DNA of 64,000 nt. Origin: Brachypodium distachyon. Taxonomy: Eukaryota > Streptophyta > Magnoliopsida > Poales > Poaceae. Below the pieces are notes generated by a model. That model saw only the letters and a list, made by a program, of their open reading frames with translations, was not told the origin of the DNA and made no database searches. Of this stretch, positions 34,929-46,845 are shown piece by piece. Position 1 is the stretch's first letter. Each line of letters starts with the position of its first letter. The stretch lies in assembly GCF_000005505.3 (NCBI RefSeq), contig NC_016135.3:16462613-16526612 (forward strand), written 5' to 3'. Made by a program: the position numbers and the translations under genes.

Positions 34929-37114
34929 ATGGTCTCCAGTTTGCTCCAGAGATTCGGCTCTCTGGGCTTCATCGACAACAACGCGGGCTGCTTCAACAAC
35001 GTACCGCTTCTTTGCGCGGGCCGCTTCATCAACTTCGGCATGAATGAGGTTTATGTCGCTACTGACAATCCCTGCAGGTATCTCGAGCAGGTGGTGGTGG
35101 CCGAAGATCTCCCCGCTGTCTGCACGGTTCGCGGCCGGCACGTCGATTGCCCTGCTAACCGTGTGGAGGTCATGGTGATGGCTCATTGCGTCAATGCTGG
35201 CAAGGGCACCGCAGAGAGTGGCGCGGTCCCAAGCAAGTCCGGCAGAACGGCAAAGTTCCCCCTGGAGAAGCCGGATAACTTTGCTACTCAAGCCAGCACA
35301 TCGGCTCTGCTGCCAAAGCCGACTCAGCTCCAGGCCTCCATCGAACGGCTGACTGCACCGGTGGCGTCAAGCGCTAACCCGGCCCAGCTGCAGGCAGAGT
35401 TGGAGTTGGAGCGCCAAAAGCTATTGAAGGAGGCCGTCGATGTGGCTTGCGCTCGGCAAGAACTTGATATTTTGCTCCGTGAGTATAACAAAGCCCATGG
35501 TCTCAATTCTATCGCATTGACTAACCCTAGCCGAGTTGGGGAGGTGCGTAACCGTGGCAGGAATTTGAATGCCGAGGTAGCCAGAGATGGCAGAGGGGTG
35601 CCCGCAATGTTGGCAAGTTTTACCTCGGCGCTGAGGCCGAAATATAACACCCCTACCAAGAATCTCAGGGCCGCCGAGGCTGCGGCCGAAGAGTTGCCGA
35701 ATCTCACGGAAGAGGCACTCCGACTGCAGCAGTTGCGCGTGAAGGAATTGTTCCACACAGCCAACGAGCAGAATGAGGCGTACATGAGGTTGCACGGCAA
35801 GCCCGGCGCGTCTCAAGTCGTTCACTCGGCAGCGAGCGCCGATGGCCGGGCTGACAAACAAGCGTCCTCGCCTGGTGGCAAACGGGACATAGTGTCAACT
35901 CAGGCCGAGATAAGCGCCTAGAGTATTATGACCTAGTTTCGGCCGAGAAGCAAGTGGTCAGAAGAGTCGAAGACAACCAGAGTGGCCTGCGTCTCGGCAA
36001 CAATCGCCGCGATCAGCAAGAGCGTCACTCGGCTGCTCATGGACACCAACCTCGTGGTTGGGCACCCAATATTGCTGCAGGTCAGCAGGGTGTCGGGCGC
36101 AACCCCCTGTATCGAGGTGAAAATCGCCGGTAAGACCATTATGATGACGGGTACTCGGCCATGGGTGATGAAGGTTATCTCAGGCGAGAGCGTGATAATC
36201 TCGGTCCGCTCGGAGCCCGAGTTGGGAACAGACAAGTGTCGCCGCTGGACGCCCGACATCGGCTCGAAAGAATCTATCTGTCGGAGCTTCTGGAAGAACA
36301 AGGACCACCGGGACTGCGTTGTTTCGCGCACCGGATCATGAGGGAGACACCAGCCCAGGGTTTCCTGCCGCCCAGGGGTACGAGAACATATGACGATAGT
36401 ACTAAGCCGGAGGATTGGCTGGAAGATTATGTCACGGCGGTGCATGTGGCAGGTGGCAATCACTGATGGGCAGTACATGTACCCCAGATGCTGGTAGGGC
36501 CGGCAAGGATATGGCTGAACAATCTGCCGGAAGGCAGCATAAATTGCTGGATAGACTTTGATGAAGCTTTCGTCAGCAATTTCACAAGTACTTACAAGAG
36601 GCCAAACCGTACTCAGCAGTTGTCCATGTGCAAGCAATGGGACAACAAGACTGACCGAGATTACCTGACAAGATAGAACGATCTCCGCAATTCCTGTGAA
36701 GGGATAGTGGAGTCGCAAGCCATAGCGTGGTTTGCCCAAGGATGCCGACACGACAGCATGTCGTGGCAAAAGCTGCAAAGAGAAATGCCGGCAACTCTGT
36801 CTGGGATGATCAAGATCGCCGACATGTATGTGTTCGGTGATCCGACTCAGCCATCGCTGATGCCGGCGGAACCGCAAAGGGAGCAGCCGACATACAATCC
36901 TGCCGGGGCATTCCGGAGGAACGATCATCAAGATCACCGCAACAAGAGAAGGGACGACAGGCCGGATTACCGGTATGGGCCAGCCCATGTCGCCGCTATC
37001 CAAGACCTAATGCCGGCTCTAGCCAGCGTCAGAAGACTGGGAACCAGTAGTGAGTCAAGAAGGGAGAGCAAAAGAAGCACTGGCAAGATAAGCAGAAATA
37101 TATGTTCGAGGTGA
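34929..37114 (+). pseudogene. gag of the Tat element, interrupted
   Basis: An open frame from 34929 to 35921 encodes a Gln/Ala/Glu-rich N-terminal region with helical, coiled-coil-like segments (LQAELELERQKLLKEAVDVA). After a break, the retrotransposon gag core is readable in pieces at 36,380-37,114: EDWLEDYVTAVHVAGGNH, MLVGPARIWLNNLPEGSI, FVSNFTSTYKRPNRTQQL. Stops lie at about 36,464, 36,674 and 37,112. A Cys/His-containing stretch (CRFHKTNPSKPANHTTWQC, about 37,127-37,185) follows in the next frame. The core order and motifs fit the gag of plant gypsy elements. It cannot be translated as one protein. Confidence 0.8.
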
Positions 37115-40100
37115 TGCTGGATCAGCCTTGTCGTTTTCACAAGACTAATCCTAGCAAACCGGCGAATCACACAACCTGGCAATGCAGCTGGATGCAGCGG
37201 GCCAAGAAGGGTGAGTTAAGCCAGCTGCCCCCTCCTCCACCGCTCACAACCGCTAATGCCCAGATCCAGGGACCCCCTCCCGCAAACAATGCTGTCAATC
37301 AGGTGGAAGACCGAGGTATACCGGAATATGCCGGAAGAAATGAATACAAGGAGCATCACCAGAGCTACATGATCTGCATCATGGAGCCAACTGACAAGCA
37401 GAGTCAACGCAGGCGAGAGATGGAAGTCAATGCTGTGATGCCGGCGGTTCCGAAGTTCATGTACTGGTCGGAACAGGAGCTCAACTGGAATAGGATAGAT
37501 CATCCCAAAGTTATGCCAAATCCTGGTGGATATGCTCTGGTGGTTGACCCGACACTTCTCGGGCCCGACATTAACGTCAAGTTCACTCGGGTTCTCATTG
37601 ATAATGGGAGCAGTATAAACATCATGCACCGGGACACGATGCTCAAGCTCGGCATTACTGATAACATGCTTGAGCCTAACCGGACTACCTTTCATGGTAT
37701 CGTGCCAGGAGTATCTTGTGCCCCTGTAGGCAAGATCTGAGTTGACGTTTTATTCGGCACCCGAGAGAACTGTCGAACCGAGAACCTGCTGTTCGAGGTG
37801 GTGGACCTTAGCAGCCCGTACCATGCGCTACTCGGCAGACCGGCATTGGCCAAGTTCATGGCGACTACTCACATAGGCTATCTGAAGATGAAGATGCCGG
37901 GGCCAAATGGTACCATAACCATTACTGGCAACTACAAGCATTCAATGGAGTGCGCAGTGGCAGGGTCTACTCTGGCCGAGTCACTGGTCATTGTTGGCGA
38001 GAAGAAGAAGTTGCAAGAAGCTGTCGCGATGGCCCAGGCGGCACAGATTGGTCTGCCAGTTATGATCAATCCCCATGGGAGTGTGGCTTTGCAGGCAGCC
38101 AAGGAGACAAAGAAGATACAGGTCGACAGTGAATTCCCGGACCGCACCGTCATCATTGGTGCCGGCCTGGGTGAAAAATAGGAAGGCGATCTCACCAGCT
38201 TCCTCCGTGAGCATCGGGACATCTTCGCATGGTCAAATCAGGACCTGCTGGGTGTGCCGACGGAGCTGGCTGTGCACTCATTACATGTGAGACCAGACGC
38301 AAGACCGGTGAAGCAGCCCCTTCGATGCTTTGCCGATGACAGAAGGAAAATCATATCGGAAGAGATATCCCGGCTTCTAGTTGCCGGCTTTATCATGGAA
38401 GTTTTGCATCCCGACTGGCTGGCAAACCCGGTCATGGTTGAGAAAAAGAAAGACGACCCAACTGCTGCCAAGGTGTGGCGCATGTGTATCGACTACACCA
38501 GCCTGAACAAGGCATGTCCAAAAGATCCTTTTCCGTTACCTCGGATCGATCAAGTGATTGACTCCACTGTCGGGTGTGAGTTGTTGTCTTTTGTAGAAGC
38601 GTACTCTGGTTTTCACCAGATACCGCTGAACCCTAACGATCAAATAAAGACATCATTTATCACCCCGTTCGGGGCTTATTGCTATCGCACTATGCCGTTT
38701 GGTTTGAGAAATGCAGGGGCTACTTATCAAAGATGCATGCAGAAATGCTTGCACGATCAACTGGGCAAACATGTACAGGTATATGTCGACGATGTCGTCA
38801 TAAAAACCAAGGAAAGAGCCACGCTCCTGGATGATATCCGGGAAACATTCGCAAATCTGAGGAGATTCCGAATGAAGCTGAACCCGGCCAAATGCACATT
38901 TGTTGTGCCGGTAGGGAAGTTGCTTGGGTTCCTAGTATCAAGCCGAGGTATAAAAACGAACCATGTGAAAATCGCTGCCATAGAGAGAATGAAACTACCA
39001 AAATGCCTCAAAGATGTGCAAAAATTCACTTGATGCCTAGCATCACTAAGTCATTTCGTTAGTCGGCTGGGTGAAAAGACAATGCCCTTATACCAGTTGA
39101 TGAAGAAAACCGACAAATTTGTGTGGACGCAACAGGCAGAAGTAGCTTTTCAAGAGCTGAAGAAGATGATTGCTACGGCGCCGATATTAGCCTCGCCGAT
39201 GGAGAAGGAGCCGATATTGTTATACATAGCAGCAACAAACCGAGTCGTTAGTGCCGTCATAGTAGTGGAAAGAGATCAAGATGGCAAGTCGGTGCAAAGG
39301 CCGGTATATTACTTGAGCGAGGTGCTATCATCGTCTAAGCAGAATTATCCACATTATCAGAAGATGGCATACAACGTTTATATGGCGGCAAAAAAGCTGA
39401 AGCATTATTTTGATGCACATCAGATCCGGGTTATATGTGAGGTGCCCATCTCAGAAATTATGCGCAACAAAGACGCAAGCGACCGGATAGCGAAATTGGC
39501 TATTGAGCTAGCACCCTCCACGGTGCAGTACGACAGACGGGATGCCGTCAAATCTCAGGCTCTGGCGGATTTCTTGGTGGATTGGGCCGAGATGGAATAT
39601 GAACCACCGCCCCCGAAACTAACTACTGGAAGATGCATTTTGACGGCTGCAAGATGAAAATCGGGCTTGGTGCCGACATAGTTCTGACCTCGCCAAAGCA
39701 CGACCAACTTAAATATGTGTTGCAAATTCACTTCACAGCATCCAACAATGTTGCCGAGTATGAGGCGCTTGTGCACGGGCTGAAGTTGGCAAAAGAAATT
39801 GGAGTTCGCCGGATTCAATGCTTCGGTGATTCCGATCTAGTAGTCCCGCAAGCTTCTGGCAATTGGGATGCATTGGATGCCAATATGGCGCTATACTGGT
39901 TCCATGTTCAGAAGATCAGTGGTCACTTTGAAGGGTGCGAATTCCACCATATACCGCGAGCGGAGAACGAGGCAGTCGACACTCTGTCGAAGCTTGGCTC
40001 AACGCGACAGGCCATCCCGGCTGGTGTGGCATTGGAGCATTTACGTAAACCATCCATCAAGCCATCACCAGAATCAGAGTCAATCTTTATCCTGGCAACT

Positions 40101-41440
40101 CAGAGGCTGACGTCACCCCATGGACATTGACAGTGGTAGCCGTTCTAGTGACCCGGGGACTGAGCGCCCTAACTCAGCGGAAGCAATGGCGGTTGAGCCA
40201 ATGGAGATAGACGTACCAGATGAGCCGGTCTTTGCCACTCGTCCCGTGCCAGCTTGGGCACAACCGATAATGTCTTACCTCAAAGATGGGAATCTCCCGG
40301 AAGAGGAAGTGTCGGCAAGGCAAATTCAGAGAAGGACAAAGGCATACACCATCATCAATGGCGAGATATACAAGAGGAGTGTCATAACGTCCTGCAGTGA
40401 TGCGTTGAGCAGAAAGAAGGGCAAGAGATACTCTGGGATATTCATCGGGGAGAGTGTGGCCATCATGCATCTTCAAGAACGTTGGTAGGCAAGGCATTCC
40501 GGCATGGTTTTTACTGGCGAAGCGCACTACAGGAAGCAGAAGAATTGGTCAGGAAATGCAACGGTTGCCAACGATATGGCAGCAAGACTCATATGCCGGC
40601 ATCCGAGCTCAAGACTATTCCAATCACTTGGCCATTTTCTGTTCGGTGTTTGGACATGGTGGGACCTTTCAAGCGGGCGCGAGGAGGCGTGATGCATATC
40701 TTGGTCATGGTGGACAAATTCACCAAATGGATTGAAGTGAAGCCAATACGAAAATGTGACGGCAAAACCGCGGTATCATTGCTGAAGGACATTATTTTGA
40801 GATATGGTTACCCGCACGAAATCATCACGGATAACGGAACGAACTTCGCGGAAGGACCTTTTGCACGGAAAAGAAAATCCGGCTAGACATTGCCTCCGTG
40901 GCACATCCTCAGTCCAATGGACAAGTTGAGAGAGCAAACAGCATGGTTTTAGCCGGCATAAAACCTCGGTTGATTGAACCACTAGAACGCACTCCAGGAT
41001 GCTGGTTAGATGAACTCCCAGCTGTGCTGTGGAGTCTCAGGACAACTCCAAATCGCTCTACCGGCTACACGCCATTTTTCCTCGTATACGGGGCGGAAGC
41101 AGTCTTACCAGCCGACATTGAACATAACTCTCCGCGAGTGACCATGTATACGGAGGTCGAGGTAAAAGAGGCCCGAGAACATGATGTCGACCTGCTCGAA
41201 GAAGCACGGGAATTGGCTCTATCTCGGTCGGCCATCTATCAACAACACCTAAGGCGTTATCACAGCCGGAGGGTAAACCCACGAGTATTCCGGGAAGGAG
41301 ACCTCGTGCTCCGACTTGTGCAGCGCACAGCCGGCATGCACAAATTGTCGCCTCCCTGGGAAGGACCCTTCATTGTGAGCAAAGCGTTGCACAATGATTC
41401 CTACTATCTTACAGATCGCAGGATCCGAAAGCAAACATGA
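37102..41440 (+). pseudogene. pol of the Tat element: protease, RT, two RNase H domains, integrase
   Basis: The protease site is VLIDNGSSINIM at about 37,590-37,625. RT runs 38,200-39,033 (RMCIDYTSLNKACPKDPFPL). Motif A reads FVEAYSG (about 38,590), where the catalytic Asp is Glu, while motif C YVDD is intact (about 38,780). The first RNase H is at about 39,100-39,600 (YLSEVLSSSKQNYPHYQKMA). The second, archaeal type, is at 39,633-40,130 (FDG..., EYEALVHGLKLA, FGDSDLVV, VDTLSKLGS). Integrase follows: zinc finger C..C (VRKCNGCQRYG), core D (RCLDMVGPFKRARGG) and D (EIITDNGTNFAEG), then the E region (QSNGQVERANSMVL), ending at 41,440. Stops at about 37,740, 38,181, 39,033, 40,130, 40,488 and 40,886, several with frame changes, break it. 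Confidence 0.9.
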
Positions 41441-42142
41441 TGGACCGGTCAGGCGAGGAGACCAAGAGGCCATGGAATGTAGCTTTACTTCGTCCGTTCT
41501 ATACTTGAAAGATGAGTATTTTTATAATTTTCTCCTTATGTTCAATGTTTTGAGACAATGAAATTATCCGCGGGGTTCTCAAAAGCAACTCGGGGACTTC
41601 CATGCTATTTACGTGTTATATTGCAATTATCATTTTGTATGTCGGCATGGTTTAGTTGTGTAATCTTATGTCGGTTTAGTACTGTGTCGGTATTGAAAAT
41701 CCCCTCTATGACTTCGCTGCTGTCCGTAACCTGGCTTCATGGCAAGCTAGAGATTGGGAACGAGATAACTGAACACATGAAAAACGATTGAGGAAACAAA
41801 CAAAGAAGCAAGCCGAGATGCATGTTGTTTCACTTAACCCGGCATTTCATTCCGTTTTCGGGTATTTCCAAGCGAGTTTGTCGAGTTTAATTTTTTGAAA
41901 GGGTTGTTCTATGACTTCGTGATTTATACGTCGAACGCTGACAAGGCAGACAAAAGAACTGAAGTCATAAAATTTCACCAACACAAAAAGTAGACTCGGG
42001 GACTCGGTTGGGAACTCAGTAATTAAAAACTTAAATAAATTAAAAGTATGATGCTTCACCAACAAAAGTGTTATGACTCGGTTACATCTGCACCCGGCAT
42101 CCCGGGGATCTGATAATCTTAAAGTGTTTTTTCTAAACATGC
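41441..42142 (+). other. Spacer between pol and the antisense gene
   Basis: AT-rich, non-coding 3' region of the Tat element. No domain is seen on either strand. Confidence 0.5.
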
Positions 42143-45100
42143 CTAAGAAGAGACGGAAGGATTGTTGGCGCCGGAACTCGGCGCATCCGTTGTAGTGGAA
42201 GCTGACTCGACAACAATCTCTTCGTCGATTGCCCCCTCGTCTTCTTCCTCGGCCATCTCTGCCTCTGCTTTGGATACCGGGCTCTCCACAAACTTATGCA
42301 CTTCGGCATATTGGATGAAGGAGTAGGCTCGCTCCTGCCGCTTTGCGATAAGCTCCGGATCCGAGAGGTAGGGGGAGCCGACACGCATCGACTTCAACAC
42401 GTCAAGGTTGATGCTGTCGTACCAAGAAAGTACAAATGACAAGGCCTCGTCGGCGCCGACACGAGCGGCTGACTCCCACCACTCATCCAGACGATCCTCC
42501 ACCTCCAGTTCCGGGATGTCGGTCGGAGCTTCTTCTCCCGGCCACAAAGCTCGAAAGGCCCGGATGCCGGCATTGAGCATGTTCACCCCGAAGGACTTCA
42601 GAGGCTTTACTCGGCTCGCAATGCTAACCAGGAAATCCTCCAAGTCGTATTCGAAGGGTTCTGCCCCGGTTGGATCTCTCCTTTTACGGGCTTGAATCAC
42701 GGCAGCTTGGGCGATCTCGACAGATTGTGGAAAAAATTCCGACAAAGGCAAAAAGATAGTAAATGAATCTCGGTACCCTATTGCTATCAACGGACGGGTG
42801 GTCAGAGGAAGAGATTTGGACAAGGGCCACTTACTAGTCTGCATGGCATCGATTTTGACGAGGTCACGCCGGCACACGCTGAGCAGGCGGGCGTTCTCGG
42901 CCTTTTCCTTCTTGGCAGTACTGGCGCGGGTCTTGACCTCGGCGACGAGATCCTTGCATTTCTACACCTCGCTTTCCAGGCGGATCTTCTCATCAGCCTG
43001 GGTAGAGAGAGCTGAAGTGAGTTGACCCACCTCGATCTTGTGCGCCTCCGCCTACACTGCGACCTGCGCCTTCAGCCGGGCCACTTCATTCCGGTGCAGC
43101 TCTTCGACCTGGGTCTTCTCATCTATTTAGCAGATATGTGTTACAGAAGCCTGAGTTTAAAATGGAAGGAACCCGGAATAAGGATAAGATGATATCTTGA
43201 ACTTCAGCAACGCGCTTGTAGAGCTCAGATATTTGAGCATTGTCCCCGGCCGTAAACAAGAGCACGTATCAGTTTCTGCCGTGCATCAATACTCAGACAA
43301 AGGTTTTATGACGGTAAAATATACTTACTCTAGCTCTGGCGATCGGCTACCAAAGCCTTGTGCTCCGCCTCCAGCTTCTTGTACTTCGTTAGCAAAATCT
43401 TGAAGGTGGCGGTGTGCTTATTCATGCAGGTCTGCAAAATAGTTATCCACAGATAAGTTTGTTACAATGGAAGGTTCACAGTCTCTCGGGGAATAAGTTT
43501 TTGAAGTTTTTAAGCTTCAGGCCGACTATTCTAAACCCGGCCTGAATCTCGGGGAATAAGTGTTTGAAGTTTTTCAGCTTCAGGCCGACTATTCTAAAAC
43601 CCGGCCTGAATCTCGGGGAATAAGTGTTTGAAGTTTTTCAGCTTCAGGCCGACTATTCTAAAACCCGCCCCGAATCTCGGGGAATAAGTGTTTGAAGTTT
43701 TTTAAGCTTCGGGCCAACTATTCTAAACGCGGCTCGAATCTCGGGGAATAAGTGTTTGAAGTTTTTAAGCTTCAGGCCGGCTATTTCTAAACCCGGCCTG
43801 AATCTTGGGGAATGAGTGTCTGAAGTTTTCTAAGATAAGTTTCAGGCCAACTATTTCTTACTCGCCCTAAACCTCGGGGACTAGGAGTATGGGCACTAGA
43901 GCTAGGAGTACAAATCTTTAAAAGAGTTTTTCATACCTCTGCATCTCGGCTAGACTCGAATAAGGCGACCCTTGCTTGGAACATCCGGGTCACCACGGAC
44001 TCCGGAGTCGCCGCAGGCGCGGGTCCCACCAGAGGGCTTTGCCGCGCCGTCTGGAGGGTGCTGGAGTTCACCTCATAACTGTCGGCGCTGTTCCAGTCCA
44101 TTACGAACTGGCCCAGCGACCCCCAGCTATGCCCGCCGGTCGTCTTGAGGGGAACTCCCTAGTTGCTCCGGGCTGGCTGTGAGCTCGAAGAATTTGGAGG
44201 CGCTTGGCCCGTCGGGATAGCGGAGCTCCTAGTTTTCTTGGCTTGGGCAGCGGCAAGTTGGGTAACTTGCGGCTGTGGTGATTATGGTGGCGGTGTCAGA
44301 GTCCTCTGTGGTTCTTGGGGTTCTTGGGGCCCCGTTGCCGGCTGCTGCGGGGTCTCCGTGACGAACGGCTCCGTTTGTGTCTCGGCTGCCGTCGAGGAAG
44401 GAGCAGCCCCGACTGCTGAGGTCCCGGCTGCGGATGTCCCGGCTTGGGCGACGCTTGTAGCGTCGATGCTCGGGCCGACATCCCGGACGGGAGATGTCAG
44501 ATCAGCAGCAGTCTCGGTCCCACCCGTAGCCTGAGTTGTAGGCTCGGCACGGGGAGATGGAGTCGCCGGGATTTCAGACGCGATGCATGTCTGAGATTGT
44601 GTGGCCGTCAGAGCCGCCCTGCAGAAATTAAAGTTGGTTATTTTCATGACAGTAAAGAAGAAAACCGACATCAAGGATTGAAGCGTTGTAAGCCTTACCC
44701 AACGGTCATGGGTTTCGGCTTGGGTGCATGACAGGCAGTTTTCTTCCGCTTCACAGTTCGCGGAAGATCCTTCTCGGCGACACGTTTCTCACGGGCCGGC
44801 GCCGCAGCGGCAGCCAGACCCGGCGCCTCAGAAGCAGCTGGAGCCGATGCCTCCGCAGCGGTGGGCTCATCCGAGTCGACTGTTTTCGGATTAGTGCAGA
44901 CGTAAGTATCTTGGTGATAAATGTTCTAATGACTATAAGAAGATGTCGAAAATTGTTACCTTCGGTGCGACGGGGGCCGGCGTGGGCGATCGGCATGTGA
45001 TCCTCTGAGTCCGGATCTTCATGGTCGATTGTAGTGCGTTGGCTCCCAAAGCGTTTATCCGGAGACTTCCTGTCTTCGTTGCGATGAAGGGTGAACTTCT

Positions 45101-46142
45101 GCACAGAGAAATCAGATTGTGTCGAGATAAGTCTTTGTCAAATAAAATCCCGCATAACCATATGTCAGATATGAATAGAAAGTGTGTATAAACAAGAACT
45201 CACCGGGAGAGCGCGGTGCTTCCGACTGTATGCCGGCAATTCCCATTCCCAGCGCTCAGACATAGTCGTTTTTGCGATTGACTTAACTCGGTGCCGGACT
45301 TCCGCCTGGTCAAGCCGGACTGTGGACACCCGGTTCGAGTCAAACTGTCCACCGTAGAAGCACATCTTGTGTGTCTGACTTTGTAGCGGGCACAGCCGCC
45401 GGTATACGAAGGTGGCCAGTAAGTCATCAGTCGTCATCCCGTCTTCCTTGAGTTCGAGGATGCCGGTGTGGATTTCGTTGATCTCGGGGATGGTCTCCTT
45501 CGGATGATACGTCCAGTTTTTCTTCTCCTCCGAGGGGCCGACTACGAATCCCGGCAAGTTGATCTTGTCGGCCTCGGAGGAGTTCTTGATATAAAAGGTC
45601 TTGAGCCACTTCTTACAGGACTCAAGACCTTGAATCCGAGGAAAGGCTAATCCTCGGCGAGGTATGGCGCCGCACTGAGTCATGGGCTTAGGGGCGTCGG
45701 GATTCTTTTTATCAGGAAGAACTTGGGGCCGAAACATAAAGTATTTGGCCCACAAGTCGATGGAAGGCTAGAGGCCGAGGTAGGCTTCGCAACAGGTGAC
45801 AAACGCCGAGAGAGTAAGGATGACGTTTGCCGGAAGGTGGTGCGGCAGAAGGCCGAAGAAATCTAAGAACTTCCTAGTGAAGTCGTTGGCCGGGAGAGCA
45901 AAACCGCGTTCGAAATGAGCGAGGAAGATGACATGCTCGCCAGGCTTCGGTGTCGGCACAATCTCGTCGCCGGGGATCCGGCACTCCACTTCTTCCGGAA
46001 TCCGCCGGGAATGGCGGAGCCACGCAATGTCCGCCGGGGAGAGATTGGAGCCTTCCCAGCCAGCTCGCTCTAAGCCCGCCCTCTCTTCGACCTGGTGAGC
46101 AGCAGGGTCGACGGCGGCGGCGTCACAGGAGGAGGAAGCCAT
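42143..46142 (-). pseudogene. Antisense gene of the Tat element ('putative gypsy type transposon', Transposase_28-like), at least six exons
   Basis: It is read opposite to gag-pol. Exon 1 (46142-45204) opens MASSSCDAAAVD and holds the conserved block FLAHFERGFALPANDFTRKF then LDFFGLLPHHLPANVIL, known from the Pfam family 'putative gypsy type transposon' found in RIRE2/Grande-like grass elements. An in-frame TAG at 45768-45770 breaks it after AYLGL. Further exons with good splice sites are 45098-44960, 44879-44699 (Ala/Lys-rich, possible nuclear signal VKRKKT), 44618-43937 (with two stops), one from 43431, and downstream coiled-coil segments. The last part is at about 42,750-42,143 (KPLKSFGVNMLNAGIRAFRA...), ending acidic. 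The function of the family is unknown despite its name. A TATA box lies upstream at the right distance. The stops make this copy a pseudogene unless they are read through. Confidence 0.8.
43483..43880 (+). repeat. 64-bp tandem repeat array, about six copies
   Basis: TCTCGGGGAATAAG recurs at 43483, 43547, 43611, 43675, 43739 and, as TCTTGGGGAATGAG, at 43803. The period is exactly 64 bp, and a degenerate seventh start lies near 43872. Units read TTTGAAGTTTTTCAGCTTCA then GGCCGACTATTCTAAA. The outer copies are more diverged. The array lies between exons of the antisense gene. Confidence 0.95.
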
Positions 46143-46405
46143 GGATTGAAAAACTAGATCTAGGGTTTACTTCTCCGGTGAGAAGGTGCTGGTGCGAGGT
46201 TCGAGCGAAGCAAGGAAGTGCGGCGGAGAGCCAAGCGAGCGCGTGCGAGTTCGCGGCGGCGAACTCGGTGGCTAGGAGCTAGGAACTGCGGCCGCAGATG
46301 AACTTTGAGCTAGCAGCAATGGCGGATTGCGCAAGGAGCAAAGGAGCAGAGGAGAGCTAGGGAGATGAGAAGTGCGAAGGGTTTTTTACCCTCGCCCCCT
46401 CTCTC

Positions 46406-46413
46406 TATTTATA
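46406..46413 (-). promoter_or_regulatory. TATA box of the antisense gene
   Basis: On the minus strand GGGTATAAATAGAGAGAGG reads toward the antisense gene and lies 264-271 bp upstream of its ATG. This implies a transcription start near 46,376 and a leader of about 235 nt. It lies inside the element and is independent of the LTR promoter. Confidence 0.7.
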
Positions 46414-46693
46414 CCCGTGGCACACTAATGTGGCGCGGATCTTCCGCGCCCACGATCCCTGTGGCCAACGGGAAGAACGCGCACGATCATGGGGGCATTC
46501 AACCCCATTACCGCGCACGCGTTCGGAAACCGCGTGGCGTGGCACAAAGAATTCCGTCGAATCCGGCAGGATAAGTATCTGCGTGGGAACCGAAATTTCC
46601 CTCTTAATGGCTCTGTCGGTTTTACTGTCCGATGGGATGACGCGCTCGCCTCAAAAAGCGCGCCGGCAGTACTTCGGGTCTTATCTTTCAATA

Positions 46694-46845
46694 CCTCCGT
46701 GATTTATGTTGGGAGCCTGCTTGGAGTAGGCTCGATGAAGGCTCGGGATAGAGACTCGTGCTGATAACGTGTTGTGCAACTCCTACCGGCTGATCGGTTC
46801 CGAGGTTGCATACCAAAAACGTAGTCAAACATGCACAATTACGGA
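46694..46845 (-). mobile_element. Second copia fragment (LTR end, PBS and leader start)
   Basis: It is collinear with 33728-33879 (CCTCCGTGATTTATGTTGGG, GATAACGTGTTGTGCAACTC) with about 10-15% differences. It contains the LTR end (from 46770) and the adjoining PBS. It is a separate copy of the same copia family, cut at both ends. Confidence 0.85.

Larger units (their letters stand above)
34038..46693 (+). mobile_element. Ty3/gypsy Tat-lineage retrotransposon with antisense gene; 3' LTR missing
   Basis: The order is 5' LTR, PBS, gag, protease, RT, RNase H, second RNase H, integrase, then 5.2 kb of 3' region. The second (archaeal-type) RNase H between RNase H and integrase is established as a mark of the Tat clade, as is extra sequence between pol and the 3' LTR. 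TAGCC (34033-34037) is the 5' target duplication. The 3' end is lost: at 46,694 the sequence switches to a copia fragment. The element is multiply disabled. Confidence 0.9.
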
